Below are positions 1 to 7,082 of a stretch of 18,864 nucleotides of DNA, piece after piece. Numbering within the stretch: position 1 is the first letter of the stretch; every line of letters begins with the position of its first letter. The notes under the pieces were generated by a model. It worked only from the letters and a program-made list of their open reading frames with translations. It was not told the origin of the DNA and did not search any database. The stretch spans positions 1 to 18,864 of the forward strand of contig NZ_JBEZFP010000170.1 in assembly GCF_040649515.1 (NCBI RefSeq). The letters run 5' to 3'. The stretch comes from Yinghuangia elevatio. Its GTDB lineage: Bacteria > Actinomycetota > Actinomycetes > Streptomycetales > Streptomycetaceae. Both the position numbers and the translations under genes were made by a program.

Positions 1-146
1 CGCAGCTCGGCCTGGGTTTGGCCGGGCAAGGTCCGCAACGCGGCGAGCGTGCGTGCCACGGCCCGCGGGCCCGGCGAGAATTTGAAGACACGACCCAGGA
101 ACGGCTCAGGGATCCGCCGGGCTCCGGCCGCCCCGGTCGGGGACAC
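1..146 (-). CDS. Partial unrecognised ORF running off the left edge
   Basis: A minus-strand frame stays open from a GTG at 146-144 to the window edge, about 48 residues. It reads like real protein: hydrophobic and aromatic residues alternate with charged ones (for example PEPFLGRVFKFSPGPRAV) and third positions are mostly G or C. No Shine-Dalgarno sequence precedes the GTG. The frame is the same as that of the ORF ending at TGA 164-162, so this may be the 3' part of a gene broken by that stop, or a separate gene starting at the GTG. I do not recognise the family. Confidence is low because only the first third or so may be visible. Confidence 0.3.
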   Translation of the reverse strand, partial: MSPTGAAGARRIPEPFLGRVFKFSPGPRAVARTLAALRTLPGQTQAEL

Positions 147-161
147 CGGCCGCAGGGGTGT

Positions 162-335
162 TCAGCGGGACGGCGGAGGTGCCGGTTCGGCGTCGAGGGA
201 GAGGACGCCGACGATGACGTGGTTGATGCGCTTGCCGCCGAAGTCCTGGCGGGCGACGCGGCATTCGGCCCACCGGGGTCGGAACCGCCGGCCGGCCACG
301 GACGACTTGCCCCGTGAGGTCGGCGGGTGCCGCAT
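162..335 (-). CDS. Short unrecognised ORF, possibly the 5' part of a disrupted gene
   Basis: This 57-residue minus-strand frame starts at ATG 335-333 and ends at TGA 164-162; the open frame itself extends back to 554. The final 25 codons (DFGGKRINHVIVGVLSLDAE and a Pro-rich end) have strong codon-position bias and a plausible beta-strand pattern, so this part is probably coding or recently coding. Upstream of about 335 the frame turns into low-complexity Arg/Pro sequence typical of non-coding GC-rich DNA. No ribosome site is visible before the ATG. The same frame continues after the TGA into the edge ORF, which suggests a gene interrupted by a nonsense change. Family unknown. Confidence 0.25.
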   Translation of the reverse strand: MRHPPTSRGKSSVAGRRFRPRWAECRVARQDFGGKRINHVIVGVLSLDAEPAPPPSR

Positions 336-862
336 CAGGGGGGTCGGTCCCGGCCTCCGCCGTCGGAACCTCCGCGCACGTGCGGGCGCGTCCTTGCAGT
401 CGGACCGCCTGCTAATGATCGCCTGGACCGTGGCCGCCACCTGCGACTTCGCCGAGAAGGCGGTGGTCGACCGCCCGCCGCCGCGGCCCCGGGGACGCCG
501 TTCGGCGGCCCGCCGTCGGTCGCTCGGCCGTTCGGTGGATTGGTGAAGGGCCAACGGCCTTTCGGCGCGGCGGCCGTGACCTCCGGCGCATCAGCCGCGT
601 TGTGTGCGATAGAGGCCGCTCCCCCGGGCGGCACGCCGGCTTCGGAGGTACGGGTGGTCGCTCAAGGCGCAGCCGCGGTACGCACCTCCGCACGGGCGAC
701 CGGGCGGACCGGTCGGCCGACGGCCGGCCGGCTCGGCGCGCGGACCACGGCGCGCGCCGCCGGAGATCCGTACTCCGGCGACGCGCGGTCAGGACCGGGC
801 GCGTCCGGTCCGTTGGCGCGGCATGGCCCGCGAGGGTCGGTCGCGGTGCCGCGGGCGGGTGG
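336..862. other. Gene-poor stretch, no convincing CDS
   Basis: All six frames here are open for long runs only because the DNA is GC-rich. Their translations are Arg/Pro/Ala/Gly low complexity with no recognisable motif and no ribosome site. The only clear structure is the hairpin at 751-787, listed separately. Confidence 0.5.
751..787 (-). terminator. Factor-independent-like terminator hairpin
   Basis: Two 15-base arms (CGCGCGCCGCCGGAG at 751-765 and CTCCGGCGACGCGCG at 773-787) pair at 14 of 15 positions around a 7-base loop. The hairpin lies 75 bases beyond the stop codon of the small secreted-protein gene at 863-1063 on the minus strand, where a terminator is expected. There is no U-tract, which is common for actinobacterial terminators. 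Confidence 0.6.
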
Positions 863-1063
863 TCAGGCGAACGTGACGGTTCCCGGCATGGTCCACAGCG
901 GGCCGGGGAAAGGCAGAGCGAAATAGGCCGGGATGAACCGGTCCGGCACGCGCGGCACGCGCGGGATCTGTGCGGCCCGCGCCGCCGGGACGTACAACGA
1001 CGCCATCGAGCCGAAGAACACCGCGACGGCCATGACGGCCGCCCGCCGGAATCCGAACCTCAT
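863..1063 (-). CDS. Small secreted protein, 66 residues
   Basis: ATG at 1063-1061 is preceded by a strong GAGGAGG ribosome site (1080-1074, spacing 10), which fixes the start. Residues 1-31 form a classical signal peptide: Arg at 2, 6 and 7, a hydrophobic core (AAVMAVAVFFGSMASLYV), and a probable cut after ARAA near residue 31. The predicted mature peptide is only about 35 residues, rich in Pro (QIPRVPRVPDRF onward), with aromatic residues and no Cys. I recognise no family. The gene stands alone, with a hairpin in its leader (1122-1140) and a terminator downstream (751-787), so it looks like a complete monocistronic unit. It could be a cell-envelope or signalling peptide, but nothing in the sequence decides the function. 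Confidence 0.65.
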   Translation of the reverse strand: MRFGFRRAAVMAVAVFFGSMASLYVPAARAAQIPRVPRVPDRFIPAYFALPFPGPLWTMPGTVTFA

Positions 1064-1583
1064 ACCTGCTTCGCCTCCTCGTCCAGCGGCGTCGGTCCAC
1101 CGGGGACGCCGACGCCGTAACCCGTCACCCCGCGTGACGGCGGGTTGACTCTAGGGTTTTGTCGACGTTGCGCGGCACAGGATTGCGCCGCACGGGTGAA
1201 CGTCGGTGCCCCGAAAGGCCCCAGGACACGCAAGTTCACTCCGACGAGGGAATGCCGTGCGCCCGTGCGCGCCGGTCCCAGGCCGTTTCCCGCCCCCTGA
1301 ATCGCGCCGCTCGCACGGGACCGTGCGCGGCCCGACACGCGACGAGTCCCCGCGGATCGACGCGAGGGACGTTCCGCTCGGCACATCCCGGCGGGGACGC
1401 GACTCGTGGGCGGGCTTGCGGGCGCACCCGGGCCGCCTGCCGCGACGCCCCTCACTCGGATGCGCCACGCGTACGGGTGAACCACGCGTCGGATCAGCGG
1501 AGATCGGGTGCTGTTCCGCGGCAAAAGGCTTGGTTGTCGCTCCGGTTGGGCAAAGATTGACGGTCATATGCCGCAAACCGGAG
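1064..1583. other. 520-base intergenic region
   Basis: No gene is supported here; the overlapping frames on both strands are low-complexity Arg/Pro/Ala. It must hold the promoter of the minus-strand small gene (a TAGAGT -10-like hexamer lies at 1153-1148 on the minus strand, without a good -35) and that of the plus-strand deacetylase. A tight dyad with 7-base arms CGCACGG and CCGTGCG lies at 1312-1327. The in-frame plus extension of the deacetylase back to 1206 is rejected because a signal peptide starts at about 1593. Confidence 0.45.
1122..1140 (-). promoter_or_regulatory. Leader hairpin of the small secreted-protein gene
   Basis: Perfect 7-base arms, CCGTCAC (1122-1128) and GTGACGG (1134-1140), flank a 5-base loop. 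It sits between the -10-like TAGAGT (1153-1148, minus) and the ribosome site of the small gene, so it is either an operator or a leader hairpin. No regulator can be named. Confidence 0.3.
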
Positions 1584-1589
1584 GTGATC
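1580..1589 (+). promoter_or_regulatory. Exceptionally complete Shine-Dalgarno sequence
   Basis: GGAGGTGATC is complementary over ten bases to the 3' end of actinobacterial 16S rRNA (GATCACCTCC). The only nearby canonical start codon in frame, GTG 1584-1586, lies inside it. The codon at normal spacing (8 bases) is ACG at 1593. This site therefore bears directly on where the deacetylase starts. Confidence 0.6.
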
Positions 1590-2591
1590 CCTACGAAACG
1601 GGACCGAAGCCGCCGTCAGATCGCCGCCGCCTGCGTACTCGCCGCCGCGACCGCCGCGGCGTGCGCCTCGCCGGGGCCGGACAACCACGGCCGCGGCCCA
1701 CGCAACAAGCCCCACGCTCCCGCCGCCTCGGAGAGCCCCGCCCCCGATGTCGCCGCCAAGGGCGTGCCCGCCGCTCCGGACGCCCACGAAGGCCAGGGCG
1801 CCCAGCAGGCGGCGCCGGCCTACCCGTCGGGCCAGGCGAAGGCCGTGCAGGAGGCCACCGCGCGCGAGGAGGCATTGCGGGCGGCCCGCGCGACCGCGGC
1901 CCGCGCATGGGGCCTGACCACTCCCCCGCTGCTCGCCCCCGCCCCGCCCGCCACGAAGCCGGCGCTCACCGGCAACGGGGCCCACGTGATCGTGCGTCCC
2001 GGGCTGCCGCCGGTCGTCCGGCGCGTGCCGACCACCGACAAGGTGGTGTTCCTCACCGTCGACGACGGCATGGAGAAGGACCGCGAGTTCAACCGCATGC
2101 TCAAGGAACTCGGGATCCCGGTCAGCGCTTTCGTCACCGACTACCTCGCGCGCCCCAACTACGGCTACTTCCGCGACCTGCGGGACCAGGGCGCGTCCGT
2201 GCACAACCACACGCTCAACCACCGCGACCTGCGCAAGCTCGACTACGAGGGCAACCGCCGCGAGGTGTGCGGCCAACAGGACAACCTCGAACGCGAGATC
2301 GGGGTGCGCCCCAACCTCTTCCGCCCGCCGTTCGGCGAATACACCGAGGCCACGCTGCGCGCGGCCGCGTCGTGCGGCATCACGGCCGTACCGCTTTGGA
2401 ACCAGGAGGCGTTTCCGGACCGGATGGAGTACCGGTACGGCGACCACAAGTTCCATCCCGGCGACATCATCCTGACGCACTTCCGCGGCCCGGAGACGTG
2501 GAAGGGCGACATGAACGCGATGCTCCGACTCGTGGTTCGCGAGGTCACCGCGCAAGGCTTCGCGATCGCACGGCTCGAGGACTACCTCTGA
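1584..2591 (+). CDS. Polysaccharide deacetylase (NodB / CE4), putative lipoprotein
   Basis: The product has a positively charged N-terminus (KRDRSRRQ), a hydrophobic stretch (IAAACVLAAATAAAC) ending in a lipobox-like Cys, about 100 residues of Ala/Pro-rich linker, then a C-terminal NodB homology domain (residues about 150-335). CE4 motifs counted from GTG 1584: TVDDG with Asp160/Asp161 (usually TFDDG), NHTLNH with His209 and His213 as metal ligands, RPPFGE at 247-252, and a late ILTHF His299. The family removes N-acetyl groups from cell-wall or other polysaccharides with a divalent metal. The location is probably outside the membrane. The start is uncertain: GTG 1584 lies within the Shine-Dalgarno sequence, ACG 1593 is at ideal spacing, and both give the same signal peptide. 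No operon partner; the next gene starts 288 bases on. The substrate is not readable from sequence. Confidence 0.88.
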   Translation: MIPTKRDRSRRQIAAACVLAAATAAACASPGPDNHGRGPRNKPHAPAASESPAPDVAAKGVPAAPDAHEGQGAQQAAPAYPSGQAKAVQEATAREEALRAARATAARAWGLTTPPLLAPAPPATKPALTGNGAHVIVRPGLPPVVRRVPTTDKVVFLTVDDGMEKDREFNRMLKELGIPVSAFVTDYLARPNYGYFRDLRDQGASVHNHTLNHRDLRKLDYEGNRREVCGQQDNLEREIGVRPNLFRPPFGEYTEATLRAAASCGITAVPLWNQEAFPDRMEYRYGDHKFHPGDIILTHFRGPETWKGDMNAMLRLVVREVTAQGFAIARLEDYL

Positions 2592-2691
2592 CCTCGGGAC
2601 CGCTGCCGACCTCGAGGACTGCTTCCGGCCTCGAGAACACCATCTGATCCGCGACTACTTCTGCCCCACAGACCGCTTCCGACCTGAGACC
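2574..2691 (+). repeat. Degenerate ~18-base tandem repeats across the deacetylase 3' end
   Basis: Units resembling CTCGAGGACTGCTTCCGAC begin at about 2574 (the last codons LEDYL), 2593, 2611 and 2630, followed by weaker copies at about 2648, 2665 and 2683. Spacing is 17-19 bases. The repeats continue past the TGA at 2589-2591 into the intergenic DNA. They look like duplicated and decayed copies of the gene's final codons. Confidence 0.45.
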
Positions 2692-2845
2692 CGTCGGCCC
2701 CGGTCCCCTCGGCCGCTCGGTTCCGTCGTCCGCACTCCCCCGCGCCGTCCGCCTGTCCGTCGCCCCCGCAGGCGCACCGGCCCGGCCGCCCCGCCGGTCC
2801 CCCTGCCCGTCCGCCTCTCGCCACCCCGGCGCGCCTCGACCGATC

Positions 2846-2878
2846 GTTAGAGGGGCTAACCATTTAGACTCGGTGGTT
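2846..2878 (+). promoter_or_regulatory. Promoter and putative operator of the ABC exporter
   Basis: A perfect dyad, GTTAG (2846-2850) and CTAAC (2856-2860) around AGGGG, lies just upstream of a -10-like TAGACT (2865-2870). Transcription from this hexamer would begin near 2877, two bases before GTG 2879, giving an essentially leaderless message. No good -35 is seen. A palindrome in the spacer region is a typical repressor position. The regulator is unknown. Confidence 0.4.
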
Positions 2879-5800
2879 GTGACCACCCCCGCGGGGCAGC
2901 CCGCTCCCGACGTCCCGCGCGCCGCCGACGGGCGTGGGTGGCTGCGCCGCATCCTGGCCGCCTGTTGGCAGCACAAGGCCAGCGTCCTGTGGGCCTTCGG
3001 GGCCTCGCTGGCCGGCATGACGGTGACCGCGTTCGTGCCGCTCGTGCAGCGCGCGGTGATCGACGACGCGGTGGCCGGCGACACCGCTGCCATCGGACCG
3101 CTCGCGGTGTTGCTGGTCGTCGCTGCGGTGTTCAGCTTCGGCGCGGCGTACATCAGGCGCTACATCGGCGGGCGGTTGTCGCTCGAAGTCCAGTACGACC
3201 TGCGCACCCAGGTGTTCGGCGCGCTGTCGCGACTCGACGGCGCGCGCCAGGACGAGTTGCAGACCGGCCAGATCGTGAGCCGCGCGGGCTCCGACATCAA
3301 CATGATCTCCAGCGTCTTGGCGATGCTCCCGATGCTGACCGGCAGCGCCCTGCTGTTCGTGCTCTCGCTCGGCATCATGCTGACGCTGTCCCCGCTGCTC
3401 ACCCTCGTCGCGCTCGCCATCGGACCGGGCCTGTTCGCGGTCGCGCGGGTGTCGCGGAAGCGGCTGTTCCCGGCCACCTGGGCGGCGCAGCAGGAGGCCG
3501 CGGCACTCGCGGGCGTGGTGGACGGCGCGGTCACCGGGGTCCGGGTGGTCAAGGGCTTCGGCCAGGAGGCGCAGGAGGTCGCGCGCCTGGAGGACGCCGG
3601 GCGCCGGTTGTTCGCGAACCGCATGCGCGCGGTACGGCTCAACAGCCGCTACACGCCGACCCTTTCGGCCATCCCCGCACTCGGCCAGGTGGGCGTGCTG
3701 GGCCTCGGCGGTTGGCTGGCGATCAAGGGCGAGATCACGCTCGGCACGTTTCTGGCGTTCTCCACCTACCTCGGCCAACTCGTCGGCCCGGTCCGGTTGC
3801 TCGCGGGGCTGCTGACGGTGGGTCAGCAGGCCCGCGCGTCGGTCGAGCGTGTGTACGAGGTCGTCGACTCGCAGCCGCTGGTCACCGAGAAGCCCGACGC
3901 CGTACGACTCACCTCGTGCGCGGCGGGCCTGGAGTTCGACGGCGCGACCTTCGGGTACGTTGCCTCGCGCCCGGTGCTCGACGGCCTGACCCTCGCGGTG
4001 GCCCCCGGCGAGACGCTTGCCCTGGTCGGCACCTCGGGATCCGGCAAGTCGACGGTGTCGATGCTCCTGCCGCGCTTCTACGACGTGCAGCAGGGCGCGG
4101 TCCGGGTCGACGGCCACGACGTGCGCGACCTGACGCTCGACTCGCTGCGCGCCGCCATCGGCCTGGTCGCGGAGGACTCGTTCCTGTTCTCCGACACCGT
4201 GCGGGCCAACATCGCGTACGGCCGCCCGGACGCCACCGACGCGCAGGTCCGGGCGGCCGCGCGCGCCGCCGAGGCGGACGCGTTCATCTCGGAACTCCCG
4301 AACGGCTACGACTCCGTCGTGGGCGAGCAGGGTCTGACGCTGTCCGGCGGCCAGCGGCAGCGCATCGCGCTGGCCCGGGCGCTGATCACCGATCCGCGCA
4401 TCCTGCTCCTGGACGACGCGACCTCGGCCGTCGACCCGAAGATCGAGGCGGAGATCCACGCGACGCTGCGGCGCGTGATGGCGGGTCGCACCACCGTGCT
4501 CATCGCGCACCGGCGCTCCACCCTCCAACTGGCCGACCGGATCGCGGTGTTGGATCGGGGCCGTCTGGTCGACATCGGGACCTTCCGGGAACTCGACGCG
4601 CGCTGCCCGCTGTTCCGATTGCTGCTGTCCGGCCCGGGTGACGACGCCGAAGGCCGGGACACCGGCGAACCGGAGGCGGGGGCCGTGGCGGAGGCGGCGG
4701 TCGGCGCGGAGGCCGCGCGTACCGCCGCGCCTGCCGCGACCGTCGGCCAGATCGACGGCGTCACGCCCGAACTGTGGGACCGCAGCGGCATCCCGGACGC
4801 CGATTCGGCGGACGCCCTGGCCAAGACTGCGGCCGGCGGGGGCAGCGCGGCCGCGGCGGCCGGAACCGGCGGCCCCGGGGGCGGCGGAGGCGGGGGCCGC
4901 GGCGCCTTCGGCGGCGGGTTCGCCGCGATGATGCCCGCGACTCCCGAACTGCTGGCGCAGGTCGAGGCGTTGCCGCCGGCCACCGACAAACCCGAGGTGG
5001 ACGACCGGGTGGCGCGTGCCGAGGACCGGCGGTTCACGCTGCGCTCGCTGCTGCGGCCGTACCGCACACCGCTGCTCATCGGGCTGGTTCTGGTGACCCT
5101 GGACGCGGGCGCGCAGCTCGCGCTCCCCGCGCTGATCCGCGACGGCGTGGACCGCGGTGTGAGCGACGGCGCCACCCGGACGATCCTGCTGGTGTCGCTG
5201 GTCGCGCTCGGCGTGGTCGCGGCGGACTGGGTGGTCAACGTCGCGCAGGTGCGTATCGCGGGCCGTACCGGCGAACGCCTGCTCTACACCCTGCGGGTGA
5301 AGACGTTCGCGCATCTCCAGCGGCTCGGCCTGGACTACTACGAGCGCGAGATGTCCGGGCGCATCATGACGAGGATGACCACGGACGTCGACGCGGCGTC
5401 GACGTTCCTGCAGACCGGCCTGGTCAGCGCGGTGGTCAGCCTGCTCACCTTCTTCGGGATCATGGCGGCGCTGCTGATTCTGGACTGGGAGCTGGCGCTC
5501 GTGGTCATGAGCGTGCTGCCGGTGCTGATCGCGGCGACCGTCGTGTTCCGCAAGAAGTCGGCAGCCGCGTACGACGACGCGCGCGAGAAGGTCAGCGCGG
5601 TCAACGCGGACCTCCAGGAGAACGTCGCGGGCATGCGCACCGCCCAGGCGTTCCGGCGCGAGGAGCGCAACTCGGCGCGGTTCGCGGAACGCAGCCGCGA
5701 CTACTACGACTCCCGGCTGACCGCGCAGCGCTACATCGCGCTGTACTTCCCCTTCGGCCAGTTCCTCTCCAGCCTCGCGGCGGCGCTCGCGCTGATCGTG

Positions 5801-6784
5801 GGGGCGCGGCGGGTGGGCGACGGCACGATGACGGCGGGCGCGCTGATCGCGTACCTGCTCTACATCGACATGTTCTTCTCGCCGATCCAGCAGTTGTCGC
5901 AGGTGTTCGACGGGTACCAGCAGGCCGCGGTGGGGTTGCGGCGCATCCGCGACCTGCTGCGCACGCCGACCTCCACGCCGGGTGCGGCGAAGCCGGTGCC
6001 GGTGCCGGAGACCGGGCTCAAGGGCGAGATCGTGTTCGACGACGTGCACTTCGCGTACGCGACCGCCCCCGACGCGACCGGGCGGCAGGCCGAGGCGATC
6101 TCGGGTGTGTCGCTGCGCGTCGCGCCCGGCGAGACGGTGGCGCTCGTCGGGCAGACGGGTGCCGGCAAGTCGACGTTGGTCAAGCTGGTGGCCCGGTTCT
6201 ACGACGTGGACTCCGGCGCGGTGCGGGTGGACGGCGTGGACGTGCGCGACTGGGACCTGGCGGAATACCGGCACCGGCTCGGCGTGGTGCCGCAGGAGGC
6301 GTACCTCGCGGCGGGCACGGTGCGGGACGCGATCGCGTACGGCCGGCCCGACGCCACGGACGCCGAAGTCGAGGCCGCCGCACGGGCGGTGGGCGCGCAC
6401 GACGCCATCGCCGCGCTCGCGGGCGGCTACCTGCACGAGGTGGGTGAGCGCGGACGGACGTTGTCCGCGGGGCAGCGCCAGTTGATCGCGCTGGCCCGGG
6501 CGCAGCTGGTGGATCCGGACATCCTGCTGCTCGACGAGGCGACGGCCGCGCTCGACCTGGCCACCGAGGCGGCGGTGACGCGGGCGGCGGACGAGTTGGC
6601 GCAGCGGCGTACCACGCTGGTGGTGGCCCACCGGCTGACGACGGCGGCGAAGGCGGACCGCATCGCGGTGGTGGAGCGCGGGCGGGTGGCCGAGACCGGC
6701 ACGCACGACGAACTCCTCGCGCTGGGCGGTCATTACGCGGCGCTCTGGGCGGCCTTCACGGGTGTCGACGAGAGTGCGGCCTGA
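2879..6784 (+). CDS. Fused heterodimer-type ABC exporter (TMD-NBD-TMD-NBD), 1301 residues
   Basis: One chain carries two complete half-exporters. Half 1: six-helix region (about 20-310) and NBD1 with Walker A GTSGSGKS (384-391), E432 in place of the Q-loop Gln, LSGGQ (488-492), Walker B ILLLDD with Asp513 replacing the catalytic Glu, and H544. A Gly/Ala-rich linker (about 635-685) leads to half 2: a second TMD (about 720-1020) and NBD2 with Walker A GQTGAGKS (1091-1098), Gln1139, LSAGQ (1195-1199), Walker B Asp1219-Glu1220 and H1251. ATP sites form between opposite NBDs, so site 1 is degenerate and site 2 is consensus, as in heterodimeric type IV exporters such as TM287/288. Mycobacterial Rv0194 has a comparable fused layout. 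Role: export of drugs, lipids or peptides; substrate unknown. GTG 2873 is an alternative start; 2879 fits the -10 better. Confidence 0.93.
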   Translation: MTTPAGQPAPDVPRAADGRGWLRRILAACWQHKASVLWAFGASLAGMTVTAFVPLVQRAVIDDAVAGDTAAIGPLAVLLVVAAVFSFGAAYIRRYIGGRLSLEVQYDLRTQVFGALSRLDGARQDELQTGQIVSRAGSDINMISSVLAMLPMLTGSALLFVLSLGIMLTLSPLLTLVALAIGPGLFAVARVSRKRLFPATWAAQQEAAALAGVVDGAVTGVRVVKGFGQEAQEVARLEDAGRRLFANRMRAVRLNSRYTPTLSAIPALGQVGVLGLGGWLAIKGEITLGTFLAFSTYLGQLVGPVRLLAGLLTVGQQARASVERVYEVVDSQPLVTEKPDAVRLTSCAAGLEFDGATFGYVASRPVLDGLTLAVAPGETLALVGTSGSGKSTVSMLLPRFYDVQQGAVRVDGHDVRDLTLDSLRAAIGLVAEDSFLFSDTVRANIAYGRPDATDAQVRAAARAAEADAFISELPNGYDSVVGEQGLTLSGGQRQRIALARALITDPRILLLDDATSAVDPKIEAEIHATLRRVMAGRTTVLIAHRRSTLQLADRIAVLDRGRLVDIGTFRELDARCPLFRLLLSGPGDDAEGRDTGEPEAGAVAEAAVGAEAARTAAPAATVGQIDGVTPELWDRSGIPDADSADALAKTAAGGGSAAAAAGTGGPGGGGGGGRGAFGGGFAAMMPATPELLAQVEALPPATDKPEVDDRVARAEDRRFTLRSLLRPYRTPLLIGLVLVTLDAGAQLALPALIRDGVDRGVSDGATRTILLVSLVALGVVAADWVVNVAQVRIAGRTGERLLYTLRVKTFAHLQRLGLDYYEREMSGRIMTRMTTDVDAASTFLQTGLVSAVVSLLTFFGIMAALLILDWELALVVMSVLPVLIAATVVFRKKSAAAYDDAREKVSAVNADLQENVAGMRTAQAFRREERNSARFAERSRDYYDSRLTAQRYIALYFPFGQFLSSLAAALALIVGARRVGDGTMTAGALIAYLLYIDMFFSPIQQLSQVFDGYQQAAVGLRRIRDLLRTPTSTPGAAKPVPVPETGLKGEIVFDDVHFAYATAPDATGRQAEAISGVSLRVAPGETVALVGQTGAGKSTLVKLVARFYDVDSGAVRVDGVDVRDWDLAEYRHRLGVVPQEAYLAAGTVRDAIAYGRPDATDAEVEAAARAVGAHDAIAALAGGYLHEVGERGRTLSAGQRQLIALARAQLVDPDILLLDEATAALDLATEAAVTRAADELAQRRTTLVVAHRLTTAAKADRIAVVERGRVAETGTHDELLALGGHYAALWAAFTGVDESAA

Positions 6785-6800
6785 GCCCTACGCCGAGGGC
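6785..6800 (+). terminator. Weak hairpin after the ABC exporter
   Basis: GCCCT (6785-6789) and AGGGC (6796-6800) pair around a 6-base loop, starting right at the stop codon. Five base pairs are marginal for a terminator, but nothing stronger follows before the next gene. Confidence 0.25.
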
Positions 6801-6822
6801 GGTACGCGGCACGTGGGCGTGG

Positions 6823-6894
6823 TGTCCGAAAGTCGCGTCCCGCGGCTGTATCCGAAAAGTCGTACAACTGCCCGATAGAAAACACATCGTCGGG
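6823..6894 (+). promoter_or_regulatory. Repeats and dyad upstream of the solute-binding protein gene
   Basis: The near-identical direct repeats TCCGAAAGTCG (6825-6835) and TCCGAAAAGTCG (6851-6862) are followed by an imperfect dyad with CCCGAT (6871-6876) opposite ATCGTCGGG (6886-6894). A TACATT -10-like hexamer lies downstream at 6919-6924 without a clear -35. The 298-base gap between the exporter and the lipoprotein gene holds no gene, so these are candidate regulator sites for the downstream gene. Confidence 0.3.
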
Positions 6895-7082
6895 ATGGTC
6901 TTCACAACCCCGCGGCCCTACATTGTTCCCCCTCTCGGTTCCCCTCGGAAGCGATCCGGGGCGGGCGCGGCTGTGCGGCCGCGACTCCGCCCGGATCCCC
7001 GCTCGGCACGGCGCCTCGCACACTCCACGCACACACGAGACGGTCCCCGCCAGGGCCGTTCCCCAGCTGGAGGTGGATCTCG

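Noticed and set aside
1206..1583. N-terminal extension of the deacetylase back to GTG 1206
   Set aside because: The extra 126 residues are Arg/Pro low complexity and would bury a clear signal peptide behind them.
2846..2860. Possible IdeR/DmdR iron box upstream of the exporter
   Set aside because: The arms GTTAG and CTAAC resemble the box, but the spacing is five bases instead of one and the outer TTAG/CTAA parts are missing.
2864..6733. A 1289-codon open frame on the minus strand opposite the ABC exporter
   Set aside because: It is the mirror of a strongly biased GC-rich gene. Its translation is Arg/Gln/His/Asp-rich with no motifs, while the plus strand carries every ABC motif in order.
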